64,000 bases of DNA from Actinomadura barringtoniae (GCF_017573505.1 NZ_JAGEOJ010000003.1:558001-622000), one strand, 5' to 3'. Shown: positions 41,942-50,720, numbered from the stretch's first letter. The notes: generated by a model not told the origin, from the sequence alone. Translations and numbers: made by a program.

Positions 41942-42871
41942 TCAGTCGAGCGTGAAGTAGTCGGGGCCGGAGTAGACGCCGGTGGCCAGCTTGCGGCGCT
42001 GCATCAGCAGGTCGTTCAGCAGGCTGGAGGCGCCCAGCCGGAACCACTGCGGGGTCAGCCAGTCGGGCCCGGCGGTCTCGTTGACCAGCACCAGGTATTT
42101 GATCGCGTCCTTGGTGGTGCGGATGCCGCCCGCGGGCTTGACCCCCACCTGACGCCCCGTCTCCGCCCGGAAGTCCCGTACGGCCTCCAGCATGACCAGC
42201 GTCACCGGCAGCGTCGCGGCCGGCGACACCTTGCCCGTGGAGGTCTTGATGAAGTCGGCGCCCGCGCGCATCGCCAGCCACGAGGCCCGCCGCACGTTGT
42301 CGTAGGTCACGAGCTCGCCGGTCTCGAAGATCACCTTCAGATGCGCCTCGCCGCACGCCGCCTTCGTCGCGACGATCTCCTCGTACACCTTCAGGTAGTC
42401 CCCGGCCAGGAACGCGCCCCGGTCGATCACCATGTCGATCTCGGTCGCGCCCGCCTCGACCGCCGCCCGCGTATCGGCGAGCTTGGCCTCCATCGGCGCG
42501 CGCCCCGACGGGAACGCCGTCGCCACACTCGCGACCCCGACCCCGCTCCCCCTCAGCGCCTCGACGGCCACGCCGACCATGTCCGGGTAGACACAGATGG
42601 CTGCCACCCTCGGCACGTCCGGGTCACCGGGATCGGGCTGGACGCCCTTGGCGCACAGCGCCCGCACCTTTCCCGGGGTGTCGGCGCCCTCCAGGGTGGT
42701 GAGGTCCACCATCGAGATCGCCAGGTCGATGGCCTGGGCCTTCGCCGACGTCTTGATGGACCGGGTGGCCAGCCGCGCGGCCCGTTCCTCGGCCCCGACC
42801 TGGTCCACCCCCGGCAGCCCGTGCAGGAAGGCGCGCAGCTCGGCGGCGCTCACATGAGTCTCCGTTGACAC
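41942..42871 (-). CDS. deoC: Deoxyribose-phosphate aldolase
   Basis: 309 residues from the GTG at 42871; a GTG at 42904 is in frame but lacks a ribosome site. DeoC cleaves 2-deoxyribose 5-phosphate to glyceraldehyde 3-phosphate and acetaldehyde. Catalytic regions: EIDMVIDRGAFLAGDY, Schiff-base Lys in DFIKTSTGKVS (about 210), and GVKPAGGIRT (about 240) with the second lysine. It is of the longer DeoC type. First gene of the deoC-ALDH-truncated ALDH operon, consistent with deoxynucleoside catabolism. Confidence 0.92.
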   Translation of the reverse strand: MSTETHVSAAELRAFLHGLPGVDQVGAEERAARLATRSIKTSAKAQAIDLAISMVDLTTLEGADTPGKVRALCAKGVQPDPGDPDVPRVAAICVYPDMVGVAVEALRGSGVGVASVATAFPSGRAPMEAKLADTRAAVEAGATEIDMVIDRGAFLAGDYLKVYEEIVATKAACGEAHLKVIFETGELVTYDNVRRASWLAMRAGADFIKTSTGKVSPAATLPVTLVMLEAVRDFRAETGRQVGVKPAGGIRTTKDAIKYLVLVNETAGPDWLTPQWFRLGASSLLNDLLMQRRKLATGVYSGPDYFTLD

Positions 42872-43025
42872 GGTCCCAGCATCCCGCACGCCCGACACCG
42901 GCACAAAACGACCGGGGTGTGCAAATTATCTACTTCCAGTCTATGTTGGTCGGGAAAATTCAAACGGCCCCGGTACTGCGACCCCCGCACTCCCCCCGCA
43001 TCCCCCGCAAAGGAGCCGAGGCGCG

Positions 43026-43922
43026 ATGGCAGACGGTACAGCGTTGAAGCCTGCCCCGACCGCGCCCACGGCGCAACGGGCCGGGCCCACCGTCCTCCGT
43101 CTCCTCGTCGGCGCCCAACTCCGCCAGCTCCGCGAGGCCCACGGCGTCACCGCCGACCGCGCCGGCTACGAGATCCGCGGCTCCGCCTCCAAGATCAGCC
43201 GCATGGAGCTGGGTCGCGTCCGCTTCAAGGAACGCGACGTAGCCGACCTCCTGACGCTCTACGGCGTCATCGACCCGGTCGAGCGTCTCCCCATCCTCGA
43301 ACTCGCCCACCAGGCCGGTGCCCCCGGCTGGTGGCAGCCCTACAGCGACCTGGTCCCGCCCTGGTTCGAGGCGTACCTGGGGCTGGAGCAGGGCGCCGCG
43401 CTCATCCGCTGCTACGAGGTCCAGTTCGTCCCCGGCCTCCTCCAGACCGAGCACTACGCCCGCGCCGTCATCCGCCTCGGTCTGCCCGACACGGCGCCGG
43501 AGGAGATCGAACGCCGCGTCGACTTCCGCATGGAACGCAAGCGCGTCTTCACTCGGCCTGGACCGCTGAAGTTCTGGGCGATCATCGACGAGGGTGCCGT
43601 CCGCCGCCCCTTCGGCGGCCCCGCCGTCATGCGCGACCAGCTTCGTCATCTGATCCACCTGGCCCAGATCCCGAACGTCACCATCCAGATCAGTCCTTTC
43701 AGCGCCGGTGGTCATGGCGCTGGCGGGCCTGTCAGCATTCTTCGCCTTCCTGCTGCGGAGTTGGATGACGTCGTTTATCTGGAGCAGCTGACCGGGGCCG
43801 CATATCCGGATAAGCCCGCCGATTTGTGTCACTACACGGATGTAATGAATCGGCTGGCCGTGCAGGCTGCTCCTGCTGCCGCTACCCCCGATATTCTTCG
43901 CGGCATTTTGAAGGATCTCTAG
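43026..43922 (+). CDS. XRE-family DNA-binding protein with DUF5753 domain
   Basis: 298 residues from the ATG at 43026. N-terminal helix-turn-helix (about 25-85: LVGAQLRQLREAHGVTADRAGYEIRGSASKISRMELGRV), then the DUF5753 domain (about 100-290: YEVQFVPGLLQTEHYARAVI, FWAIIDEGAVRRPFGG, VTIQISPFSAGGHGA). Such regulators are abundant in Streptomyces and Streptosporangiales, usually next to a DUF397 gene. Here that partner is missing, and a repeat unit begins one base after the stop codon. Lower-GC, promoter-like DNA lies at 42918-42960. Confidence 0.88.
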   Translation: MADGTALKPAPTAPTAQRAGPTVLRLLVGAQLRQLREAHGVTADRAGYEIRGSASKISRMELGRVRFKERDVADLLTLYGVIDPVERLPILELAHQAGAPGWWQPYSDLVPPWFEAYLGLEQGAALIRCYEVQFVPGLLQTEHYARAVIRLGLPDTAPEEIERRVDFRMERKRVFTRPGPLKFWAIIDEGAVRRPFGGPAVMRDQLRHLIHLAQIPNVTIQISPFSAGGHGAGGPVSILRLPAAELDDVVYLEQLTGAAYPDKPADLCHYTDVMNRLAVQAAPAAATPDILRGILKDL

Positions 43923-44097
43923 GCGGCTACGGTCACCCCTTCCGCTCTGGCTGGTGCCCGTCTGCGGGTTTGTGCTGGCTGAAGGCCAAAAAGCTCAGCG
44001 ACGAGGAAGGAAGGGGCGGGGCCGGGGGCTGGGTTGTTCGGGTGCGGGTCTCACGGAGCTGAGCTACAAGCTTTGATAGCCGCGCTTCGCGCGGGAA
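43923..44097. repeat. Left inverted repeat (L) of the HNH unit
   Basis: About 175 bases whose reverse complement matches the segments at 45501-45675 and, less well, 45681-45850. Identical blocks: 44078-44095 with 45502-45519 (18 bases), 44030-44056 with 45541-45567 (27 bases), 43989-44009 with 45588-45608 (21 bases). The end nearest the gene has a CCGCGC-GAA-GCGCGG hairpin. Confidence 0.8.
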
Positions 44098-44130
44098 AGC
44101 ACCATCGAAAGAATCTTCGAATATCGCCTA

Positions 44131-44172
44131 TTTGATCATCAAAATGGCAGACTGTGATGGTAAAATAACGGT
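44131..44172 (+). promoter_or_regulatory. Promoter and operator-like palindrome of the HNH gene
   Basis: TTTGAT-C-ATCAAA (44131-44143) lies in an AT-rich stretch. TAAAAT (44161-44166) follows, with six bases to the ATG at 44173, a leaderless arrangement. The base composition differs sharply from the surrounding GC-rich DNA. Confidence 0.5.
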
Positions 44173-45435
44173 ATGAGTTCGATCGTGGCGGGCACCGAAT
44201 CCGCTTCCACTCGGCAGTTGGTGGAAGCGGCCTCCGTCATATTCTCTGAACTCGCTAATAGGGCTGCGCCTGAGTCCGGGGTCGCCTGTATGGAATTGGC
44301 TGAGGCGCTGGCGACGGTGACCGATCAGGCCGAGCATGTCTTGGCCGGGCTGATTGCGGTGGTCGACCGGACCGGTGAGATGAAGCACTGGGGCCTGCCG
44401 TCCACGCAGGCGTGGCTGCGGTGTCGGATGGGCATGCGCGAAGGCCGCGCCAAGGAACGCATCACCCTGGCCCGGCAACTTCACCGGCTCGGCCGTGTCC
44501 GCACGGGCCTGGCCGCTGGTGAGCTGTCGTTCGGCTATGCGGCCACCATCGCCGACGCCGTGCAGCGTCTCAATGACGATGACACCGCAGCGGCCGAGGA
44601 CATCCTCCTTACTGCCGCAGGCGAGGGTTTGTCGGCGGGGAAGGTCGCCAAGCTGGGCGGGAAGATCCATGACCTGGTGCGTGAGCACAACGGTGAGGAG
44701 AAGCCTCCCGAGGATGTGCAGCGGGGTTATGAGCGGTCCTGGGTGACGGTCAGCCGGTCGCTGGATGGGGGCTGCTACCTCAAGGGCTGGCTCAACCCCG
44801 AGGACACCGCGATCCTGGACGGCACCCTCGCTCCGTTGGCCAAGCCCGCCGGGACCGATGACCGTCGTGATCTAGGTGAGCGGACCGCCGCCGCCCTCAC
44901 TTCCGTGCTCGCCGGTGGCCATGGCGCTACCCGCGTGACGGTGATCGCTGACCTGGAGACGCTGACCGGCGCCGATGTGCCCGGGCGACTCCGTGACGGC
45001 ACCCCGATCCCTGCCGAGCAGGTCCGCCGCCTGGCGTTGACCGCCGGTATCTCACCCCTGATCTTCGGACGCGGACACATCCCCCTCTACCTCGGCCACA
45101 CGGTCCGGATCGCCAGCGCTGGTCAACGCCGCACCCTGGAGACCCTGTATGACACCTGCGCCGTCCACGGCTGTGAGGTGCCCGGTTTTCTGTGCGAGGT
45201 CGACCACGTCGACGGATGGGCACTGGGAAGCCCCACCGACATCGACAAGCTGACGCTGTGCTGCGGCTGGCACAACCGCTGGAAACACACCAACCCGCAA
45301 CAGATACAGATCAGCAAGAGCGACGGCCGATTCGTCTACCGGACCTTGGCGCCGGACGGGATCGCCAGATCTCGAAGATCGATCCCCGAACACGACGCCA
45401 ACCCCTGGCGCGACGATCAATCCCTGGCCGCCTGA
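44173..45435 (+). CDS. DUF222/HNH endonuclease family protein (13E12-like)
   Basis: 420 residues from the ATG at 44173. N-terminal DUF222 region (about 10-300) and a C-terminal HNH nuclease domain (about 325-375): CAVHGCEVPGFLCEVDHVDGWALGSPTDIDKL then LCCGWHNRWKH, giving paired Cys metal ligands and the DH/N/H catalytic residues. This is the family of mycobacterial REP13E12 repeats, widespread in actinobacteria and associated with mobile or repeated DNA; the biological target is not established. It is bracketed by inverted repeats of about 170 bases, one on the left and two on the right. Codon use is slightly less GC-rich than its neighbours. Confidence 0.88.
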   Translation: MSSIVAGTESASTRQLVEAASVIFSELANRAAPESGVACMELAEALATVTDQAEHVLAGLIAVVDRTGEMKHWGLPSTQAWLRCRMGMREGRAKERITLARQLHRLGRVRTGLAAGELSFGYAATIADAVQRLNDDDTAAAEDILLTAAGEGLSAGKVAKLGGKIHDLVREHNGEEKPPEDVQRGYERSWVTVSRSLDGGCYLKGWLNPEDTAILDGTLAPLAKPAGTDDRRDLGERTAAALTSVLAGGHGATRVTVIADLETLTGADVPGRLRDGTPIPAEQVRRLALTAGISPLIFGRGHIPLYLGHTVRIASAGQRRTLETLYDTCAVHGCEVPGFLCEVDHVDGWALGSPTDIDKLTLCCGWHNRWKHTNPQQIQISKSDGRFVYRTLAPDGIARSRRSIPEHDANPWRDDQSLAA

Positions 45436-45500
45436 CCAAGGCCCGGAGGCACCATGCTCCGGGCCTACAGGCGCGAACGCCAACCCGACCACCCACCACC

Positions 45501-45675
45501 CCCCGCGCGAAGCGCGGCTCAAAGGGTCTGAACTCCAGCCCCGTGAGACCCGCACCCGAACAACCCACCCCCAGCCATGCCCCCCGCCTTCCTCGTCGCT
45601 GAGCTTTTCGGTCTTCAACCAGCACCCCACCCGGCAGCCGGGCAGCAGACCGCCACGGAAGGGGAGACCGATGCC
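45501..45675. repeat. Right inverted repeat, first copy (R1)
   Basis: Begins 66 bases after the HNH gene stop with CCCGCGCGAAGCGCGG, a hairpin that could end transcription. Inverted relative to the left copy at 43923-44097, with blocks of 18, 27 and 21 identical bases. Confidence 0.8.
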
Positions 45676-45680
45676 GCTCA

Positions 45681-45850
45681 CTCCGCGCGAAGCGCGCCAC
45701 CAAGCACGAACCCCAACCCCGTGACGCCCCGCACCCGACCAACAACCAGAGCCCCCACCCCACCTTCCTCGTCGCCGAGCTTTTGGGCCTTCAACCAACA
45801 CCCCACCCGCACCCGGGCACCCAACCCCCACGGAAGGGGAGACCGCTGCC
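45681..45850. repeat. Right inverted repeat, second copy (R2)
   Basis: Direct copy of 45501-45675 at a period of about 180 bases, more diverged but sharing the CCGCGCGAAGCGCG start, the CTTCCTCGTCGCCGAGC block and the CACGGAAGGGGAGACCG end. With R1 it fills most of the 488-base gap after the HNH gene; no gene seen there. Confidence 0.75.
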
Positions 45851-45923
45851 GAACACCCGTCAAGCCCAGCCCCGGCCCCGGCCCCAGCCCCAGGCCCCCC
45901 GGCCTCAGGCCCCAACCCCAGGG

Positions 45924-46334
45924 TTAGGCGTGGAGAGCGCGACGGGACGGGTACCAGGTCTCGCCGGCGGGCTTGCCGTCCATGTTCCAGCTCCACGAGA
46001 CGGTAGGAGTGATGCGGGAGTAGAAGCCCGGGCCGACCATGCCGACGCGTTCGATGGGCGGCTCGGCAACGCCGTAGATGCGGATGCCTCGGGCGATGAA
46101 CGGATCGAACGACACCATGTCGTCAATGACCAGGGCGACTTCAGGATGTTGAGCGATGTTGCGGAACTTTCGGGTGTCCAGGACCTGTTCGCCGTTGCCG
46201 CCGATCCAGAAGTACGTGCCGTCGTACTCGAACGAAAGCGGGACGACATCGGGCTGGCCATCGTGGGAGACGGTGGAGACGCGGGCGAGCGGCTGGGAGC
46301 GCAGGTAGGCGAGCTCTTCGGCGGTGAACGACAT
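45924..46334 (-). CDS. PPOX-class (probably F420-dependent) oxidoreductase
   Basis: 136 residues from the ATG at 46334 with a strong GGAGGAGGA ribosome site. Split-barrel flavin/deazaflavin fold: ELAYLRSQPLARVSTVSHDGQPDVVPLSFEYDG (7-39), FWIGGNGEQVLDTRKFRNIAQHPEVALVIDD (about 42-72). This pattern is usual for PPOX-class F420-dependent enzymes of actinobacteria; whether the cofactor is F420 or FMN cannot be settled from sequence alone. It is divergent from an ECF sigma factor gene with 126 bases between. Confidence 0.82.
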   Translation of the reverse strand: MSFTAEELAYLRSQPLARVSTVSHDGQPDVVPLSFEYDGTYFWIGGNGEQVLDTRKFRNIAQHPEVALVIDDMVSFDPFIARGIRIYGVAEPPIERVGMVGPGFYSRITPTVSWSWNMDGKPAGETWYPSRRALHA

Positions 46335-46460
46335 GGGTTTCCTCCTCCTGGGTTCGTCCTCTACACGAACGCGTGAGGACGGAATCGACAGGCGGATGAA
46401 GAAGATTCTCGGGATCGGGCAATCAGGGGCGTCCCTACCCCCGAGAAAGGCGCCGGATGC

Positions 46461-47045
46461 ATGATCGAGTCTCACGCACCACCGATGGAGGCGACCAGCG
46501 ACGCGGCTCTGATCGCCAAGTCGCTGGACGAGCCCGACTGGTTCTCGGTGATCTTCGACCGGTACCACGCGGCGATCCATCGGTTCGTGGCGTCGCGGTT
46601 GGGCGATGCGGCGGACGATGTGGCCGCCGCGACGTTCCTCGCCGCGTTCGACCAGCGGGGCCGGTACGACCAGACGCGTCCGGAGGCGCGGGCCTGGCTG
46701 TACGGGATCGCCACCAATCTGATCGCACGGCATCGGCGCGCGGAGGTACGCGGCTATCGGGCCGCCGCGCGAGCCAGGGGACGGCAGGACGCCGAGAACC
46801 ACGACCAGCGAGTCGCCGAACGAGTGTCGGCCGAGGCGCTGAGCCCTGAGCTGGCGCGCGGTCTGGCCCGCCTGTCGCGGGGGGATCGCGACGCGCTGCT
46901 GCTCGTGGTGGTCGCCCAGTTGTCGTACGAGGAGACGGCGTTCGCGCTCGGCATCCCCATCGGCACCGTCGGCTCGCGCGTCAACCGAGCGCGTCGCCAG
47001 CTTCGTTCCGCCCTGAACACACGTGAGGACCTCGACCATGGATGA
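46461..47045 (+). CDS. ECF-type RNA polymerase sigma factor
   Basis: 194 residues from the ATG at 46461. Region 2 (about 25-95): WFSVIFDRYHAAIHRFVASRLGD...ATFLAAFDQRGRYD and ARAWLYGIATNLIARHRR. Region 4 (about 130-185): LARLSRGDRDALLLVVVAQLSYEETAFALGIPIGTVGSRVNRARRQLR, the DNA-binding helix-turn-helix. It lacks a SnoaL or other extra domain. The stop overlaps the next gene by eight bases, the usual layout for an ECF sigma and its membrane regulator. Confidence 0.9.
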   Translation: MIESHAPPMEATSDAALIAKSLDEPDWFSVIFDRYHAAIHRFVASRLGDAADDVAAATFLAAFDQRGRYDQTRPEARAWLYGIATNLIARHRRAEVRGYRAAARARGRQDAENHDQRVAERVSAEALSPELARGLARLSRGDRDALLLVVVAQLSYEETAFALGIPIGTVGSRVNRARRQLRSALNTREDLDHG

Positions 47046-48156
47046 ACTGCAGATGCTGCGCGACCGCCACGACGCGCTGCCCGGCCCGTCGGAGGAGGCC
47101 GTCGCCGACGCACGGCATCGGCTGCAGTCCCACATGCGGCGGCCGGAGCGGATGCGCGCGAACGGGCGACGGTCGCGGCGCTGGGAGCTGGGACTGGGGC
47201 TGGGGCTGAGGCTCGGGCTGGGAGCCGTCCTCGTTGCGGGAGGCGTCGCAGCGGTGATCGTGCCCTTGCAGGGCCGGGACGGGGGCGGTGATGGCGGTGA
47301 CGGCGGTGACGGCCCCAGGCAGGTGAACGTCGCCGCCACCGAAGTCCTCGACCGCGCGTCCCGGGCCGCGGCCGCACAGCCCGATCTCAGGCCGCGAGCG
47401 GACCAGTTCCTCTACTTCGAATCCCGAGCCTTCCAGACATCGTTCAGCATCAAGGACGGCCGGGCGACGAAGGCGGAGGAACGCACGTACCGCAAGGAGT
47501 GGCTGTCGGTGAACGGCAGGCGCGCGGGCGTGGTGCAGGGGACGGGGGGCGCGGCGCCCCTGGGCACGGTGTGGCTGTGCGACAACTCTGCGGACTACGA
47601 ACGCAGGGAGGCTGCGGCCAAGGCAGAGGGGCACCAGCCGAGGATCGACCTCACCGACCCGCCCGTCGGCTGCGATAACTCGCCTGCCGCCCCGTCCGGT
47701 CTGCCAACTGAGCCCAAGGCAATGCGGACCTGGCTCTACAGGCACTCCGAGGGCGGCAATCCGCCCGATGTCCAGGCGTTCATCACGATCGGCGACACCA
47801 TCAGGACCCAGTACATCCGGCCGTCGTCGCTGGCCGCGATGTTCAAGGCCGCGGCCACGATTCCCGGCGTCACCGTCACTCGCGATGTGGCCGACCTGGC
47901 CGGGCGCAAGGGAATCGCGGTCGGGCAGACCTGGCACGGCATCCGCTACGAGGTCATCTTCGACGCGAAGACGTACAGGTTCCTGGGCGAACGCCAGATC
48001 GTGGACCATGACGACTCGATCAAGCCCAAGGGCGGCAAGCCTGAGGTGTCCTCGACCCCCACCCAAGGCGTGCGCGAGAAGCAGGGAACCGTGATGTACG
48101 CGTCCGCCCAGCTCAGGGTCGCCGTCGCCGACCAGCCGGGGAAAGCGCCTCGATAG
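47038..48156 (+). CDS. CU044_5270-like membrane protein, putative regulator of the upstream sigma factor
   Basis: 372 residues from the ATG at 47038, with GAGG upstream and overlapping the sigma gene. The N-terminal cytoplasmic part (1-45, MDELQMLRDRHDALPGPSEEAVADARHRL) is followed by one transmembrane segment (about 50-75), a GGDGGDGGDG linker and an extracytoplasmic domain of about 280 residues (YFESRAFQTSF, RKEWLSVNGRR, GMRYEVIF-like HGIRYEVIFDAKTYRFLGER). Matches the CU044_5270 family that follows ECF sigma genes in Streptosporangiales. A role as anti-sigma or signal-sensing partner is inferred from position and topology. Confidence 0.8.
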   Translation: MDELQMLRDRHDALPGPSEEAVADARHRLQSHMRRPERMRANGRRSRRWELGLGLGLRLGLGAVLVAGGVAAVIVPLQGRDGGGDGGDGGDGPRQVNVAATEVLDRASRAAAAQPDLRPRADQFLYFESRAFQTSFSIKDGRATKAEERTYRKEWLSVNGRRAGVVQGTGGAAPLGTVWLCDNSADYERREAAAKAEGHQPRIDLTDPPVGCDNSPAAPSGLPTEPKAMRTWLYRHSEGGNPPDVQAFITIGDTIRTQYIRPSSLAAMFKAAATIPGVTVTRDVADLAGRKGIAVGQTWHGIRYEVIFDAKTYRFLGERQIVDHDDSIKPKGGKPEVSSTPTQGVREKQGTVMYASAQLRVAVADQPGKAPR

Positions 48157-48178
48157 CGGAAAGGCCAGCGAGAAACAC

Positions 48179-48221
48179 GAAGAGGGTGGCCGGGCGGACA
48201 ACGCGCCCGGCCACCCTCTTC
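48179..48221. terminator. Strong bidirectional terminator between the two sigma modules
   Basis: Perfect 18-base arms GAAGAGGGTGGCCGGGCG (48179-48196)/its complement (48204-48221), seven-base loop. It ends both the rightward and leftward sigma operons. Confidence 0.9.
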
Positions 48222-48231
48222 ACTTGTCTGG

Positions 48232-49416
48232 TCAGCGGAAAACCTGGGTGGTCCAGTGGCCGGAGTCGAAGAAGGTCATGCGGTTGAAGAGGCCCTTCAG
48301 GCCGCCCGACGATTTGAGCTGGTTGAGAACATCTGCGGATGCGTCGAGGCGTACGTCGTAGCCGTTCACCCCGAAGACCCAGATGAACGAGCCATTGCCA
48401 GAGGCGCTCGGGTCCAGGCTGCGGTCGTAGGCGGGATGGCCGTCGATGCTGGTGTTCGGCTTCAACGAGGCCACCGTCTTGCCCGCCGCGTTGCCCGCCG
48501 CGTTGCCCGCCGTCTTGCCCGCCGCGTTGCCCGCCGTCTTCAGTTTCTCGTACGCGGCCGGAGGCTGGGCGTTGCCGACGGAGATGCCCAGGCCTTCCAC
48601 GGCGCAGTTCTGCGAGAGCCACATGGAGGTGTCGCTGTCCTTGTTGGCCACGACGCGGCAGACCTTCAGCGAGGCCGGGATGCCCTTCACGGTGAAGGGA
48701 AAGGCGCCCGGGGTCTCCTTGAAGGTCACAGACCTGGCGATGTGGTAGATCGTCTTCTCGGTGGCCGCAGCAGAGTCGGTGACCGAGAGCAGCGCCCAGT
48801 GGTTCGGGCCGTACTCCCAGCGGAACTCCGCCGCCACCTGCTCTGAGCCCGGACCGCCCGGCTTGATGGTCCAGAACGCCTTGTGGCCGTTGACGGCCGG
48901 GGCCGCGGTGCGGTTGCCGGGGCGGGCTCCGGGGAGCTTCGCCACGGGGGGTTCCTTGCCCTCGACGAGGGTGAGGCTGAGCTTGGCGCCCTTACCCGTC
49001 TCGTTGTCCGCGCCGATCGTGAACTGACCGGGCCCCTCGTTGATGGCGCTCACGAGCTTGAAGCCGGGCGGCAGCCATCCGAAGCTCGCAGGCTGGATCA
49101 GCGGGTTGGGACGGGCAGTGCTCGCAAGGGGCGGCGCTGCCGGGGAGTCCTTGTCGTCGCCGGGCGGGCCAACGGCTACGGCTCCGGCGACAAGGCCGAC
49201 GGCCAGGGCCGTACCGACGCCGGCGCCCGCCCGACGGACCCGCAGCACGCGCCGTCCGCGCGCAGCGGCCGCAGCGACGTCCGGCCCGGGACCACCCGAT
49301 CCGGAACGGCCGGAGCCACCAGGCCCGGCGCTGGTGCCAGGACCGCTCGATCCGGAACGGCCGGTGCGGGGCGTGCTCGCGATGTGTTCGAGCCGCTCCT
49401 TCAGGGACTCGGTCAT
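48232..49416 (-). CDS. Membrane-anchored protein paired with a SigE-family sigma factor
   Basis: 394 residues from the ATG at 49416, overlapping the sigma stop (ATGA). Topology: cytoplasmic N-terminus with Gly/Ser/Pro-rich linker (1-52), one transmembrane segment (about 66-85, VGTALAVGLVAGAVAV), then an extracytoplasmic region. Near residue 325 there is a tandem run (NAAGKTAGNAAGNAAGKT, 15-base DNA repeats around 48478-48540). Two Cys (VCRVV and QNCAV) may form a disulfide. No sequence match to the other sigma partner in the window, but same position and architecture. Probably senses or titrates; inference. Confidence 0.7.
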   Translation of the reverse strand: MTESLKERLEHIASTPRTGRSGSSGPGTSAGPGGSGRSGSGGPGPDVAAAAARGRRVLRVRRAGAGVGTALAVGLVAGAVAVGPPGDDKDSPAAPPLASTARPNPLIQPASFGWLPPGFKLVSAINEGPGQFTIGADNETGKGAKLSLTLVEGKEPPVAKLPGARPGNRTAAPAVNGHKAFWTIKPGGPGSEQVAAEFRWEYGPNHWALLSVTDSAAATEKTIYHIARSVTFKETPGAFPFTVKGIPASLKVCRVVANKDSDTSMWLSQNCAVEGLGISVGNAQPPAAYEKLKTAGNAAGKTAGNAAGNAAGKTVASLKPNTSIDGHPAYDRSLDPSASGNGSFIWVFGVNGYDVRLDASADVLNQLKSSGGLKGLFNRMTFFDSGHWTTQVFR

Positions 49417-49904
49417 GTCAGCTCCACAGTGGGGTCGAGGGCGCGGCGCAGGCCGGCGAGGGCGCGGGAGGTCTGGCTCTTCACGGTGCCGGTCGAGCAG
49501 TTCAGGACGTCCGCGGTCTGCTCGACCGACAGGTCGCAGTAGAACCGCAGGACGACGGCCGCGCGCTGCCGGGGCGGCAGGGCCGCCAGCGCCGCGCGCA
49601 GGTCGAGGTTGGAGTCGTGGTCGAGGGTCTCGGCCGCCGGTTCCGGTGTCTGGCGTACGACCGCGACCCGCTTCCACCAGGCGGTCCGCTGCTCGGCCAG
49701 GAAGACGCGGACGAGGACCGTACGGGCGTAGCCGTCGAGGTTCTCGACCGACCGGGCCCGGCGCCAGTTGACGTACAGGCGGGTCATCGCCGTCTGTACG
49801 AGGTCGTCGGCGCGGTTCCAGTCCTGGCAGAGCAGGTAGGCCACCCGTTGCAGCCATGGGAGGCGAGCCGTCATGTACGCCGTGTACTCGTCGTCGCGGC
49901 TCAT
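49413..49904 (-). CDS. SigE-family ECF RNA polymerase sigma factor
   Basis: 163 residues from the ATG at 49904 (MSRDDEYTAYMTARLPWLQRVAYLLCQDWNRADDLVQ is the typical SigE-family beginning); a GTG at 49919 would add five residues. Region 2: DDLVQTAMTRLYVNWRRARSVENLDGYARTVLVRVFL. Region 4: AALPPRQRAAVVLRFYCDLSVEQTADVLNCSTGTVKSQTSRALAGLR. Cotranscribed with its membrane-protein partner and convergent with a second, unrelated ECF module. Confidence 0.9.
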   Translation of the reverse strand: MSRDDEYTAYMTARLPWLQRVAYLLCQDWNRADDLVQTAMTRLYVNWRRARSVENLDGYARTVLVRVFLAEQRTAWWKRVAVVRQTPEPAAETLDHDSNLDLRAALAALPPRQRAAVVLRFYCDLSVEQTADVLNCSTGTVKSQTSRALAGLRRALDPTVELT

Positions 49905-50010
49905 GGATTTCGGTTCCACGCCCTCACTAATGCCGCCGGCCCCGCCCCAGGTTGCCTGGAAGTGACAGGCAACCTCTGATCGCTCGAATCGACGCCGCCC
50001 CTCGAATTCA

Positions 50011-50712
50011 TCACCAGGGAACGGGCCCCTTGTCGTTGAAGAATCCTCCCGTCGGACCGTCGGCGCCCAGGGTCGCCAGGTCGATGATGGCGCGGGCGCC
50101 CTCCTCGACGGTACGGACGCCGCGATGGCCGTTGATGTCGGTGGCCACGTAGCCGGGCGTCGCGGAGTTGACCTTGATGTGCGCCAGCTCCGGGTCCTGG
50201 GCGAACGCCTGGGCGTACTGAACGGTGAGCATGTTCAGCGCGGCCTTGGAGCTTGAGTACGCCATGCGCAGATGGGCGTCGCCGCCGAAGTCCGTGCCGC
50301 CGCTGGTCAGCGTCAGCGATGCGGTCGTGCTGGACACGTTCACGATGCGCGGGGCCGCGGATCGCCGCAGGAGCGGCAGCAGCGCGTTGGTCACCGCGAC
50401 GACGCCGAAGACGTTCACCTCGTACGTGCTGCGCAGCTGGTCGGAGGTCAGGGAGGGCGCGGGCGCCACCGCGATCGCCCCGGCATTGTTGACCAGGACG
50501 TCCAGCCGCCCCAGGTCCTTGGCGAGGGCGGCGACGTCGCCCGGGTCGGTGACATCGAGCCGTACGGGCGTGACGCCCAGCTCCCGGGCGGCACGTTCAC
50601 CCCGCTCGGGATCGCGGCTGCCCAGCAGCACCTCCATGCCGCGCTCGGCGAGCTGCCGTGCGGTCTCCTTGCCGATCCCCTTGTTCGCTCCGGTCACCAA
50701 CGCCACAGCCAT
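50011..50712 (-). CDS. SDR family oxidoreductase
   Basis: 233 residues from the ATG at 50712; the longer frame to 50823 is a run of 15-base repeats (GDGRS). Classical SDR resembling carbonyl reductase-like enzymes: VTGANKGIGKETA (5-17, NADP(H) type), NNAGAIAV (about 76), catalytic Ser in VSSTTASL and Tyr-x3-Lys in YSSSK (about 158-162). Divergent from a TetR gene whose promoter region holds two palindromes, so it is probably the regulator's target. The start region carries several SD-like GGGAG copies because of tandem repeats. Confidence 0.87.
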   Translation of the reverse strand: MAVALVTGANKGIGKETARQLAERGMEVLLGSRDPERGERAARELGVTPVRLDVTDPGDVAALAKDLGRLDVLVNNAGAIAVAPAPSLTSDQLRSTYEVNVFGVVAVTNALLPLLRRSAAPRIVNVSSTTASLTLTSGGTDFGGDAHLRMAYSSSKAALNMLTVQYAQAFAQDPELAHIKVNSATPGYVATDINGHRGVRTVEEGARAIIDLATLGADGPTGGFFNDKGPVPW

Positions 50713-50720
50713 GCCAGGCC

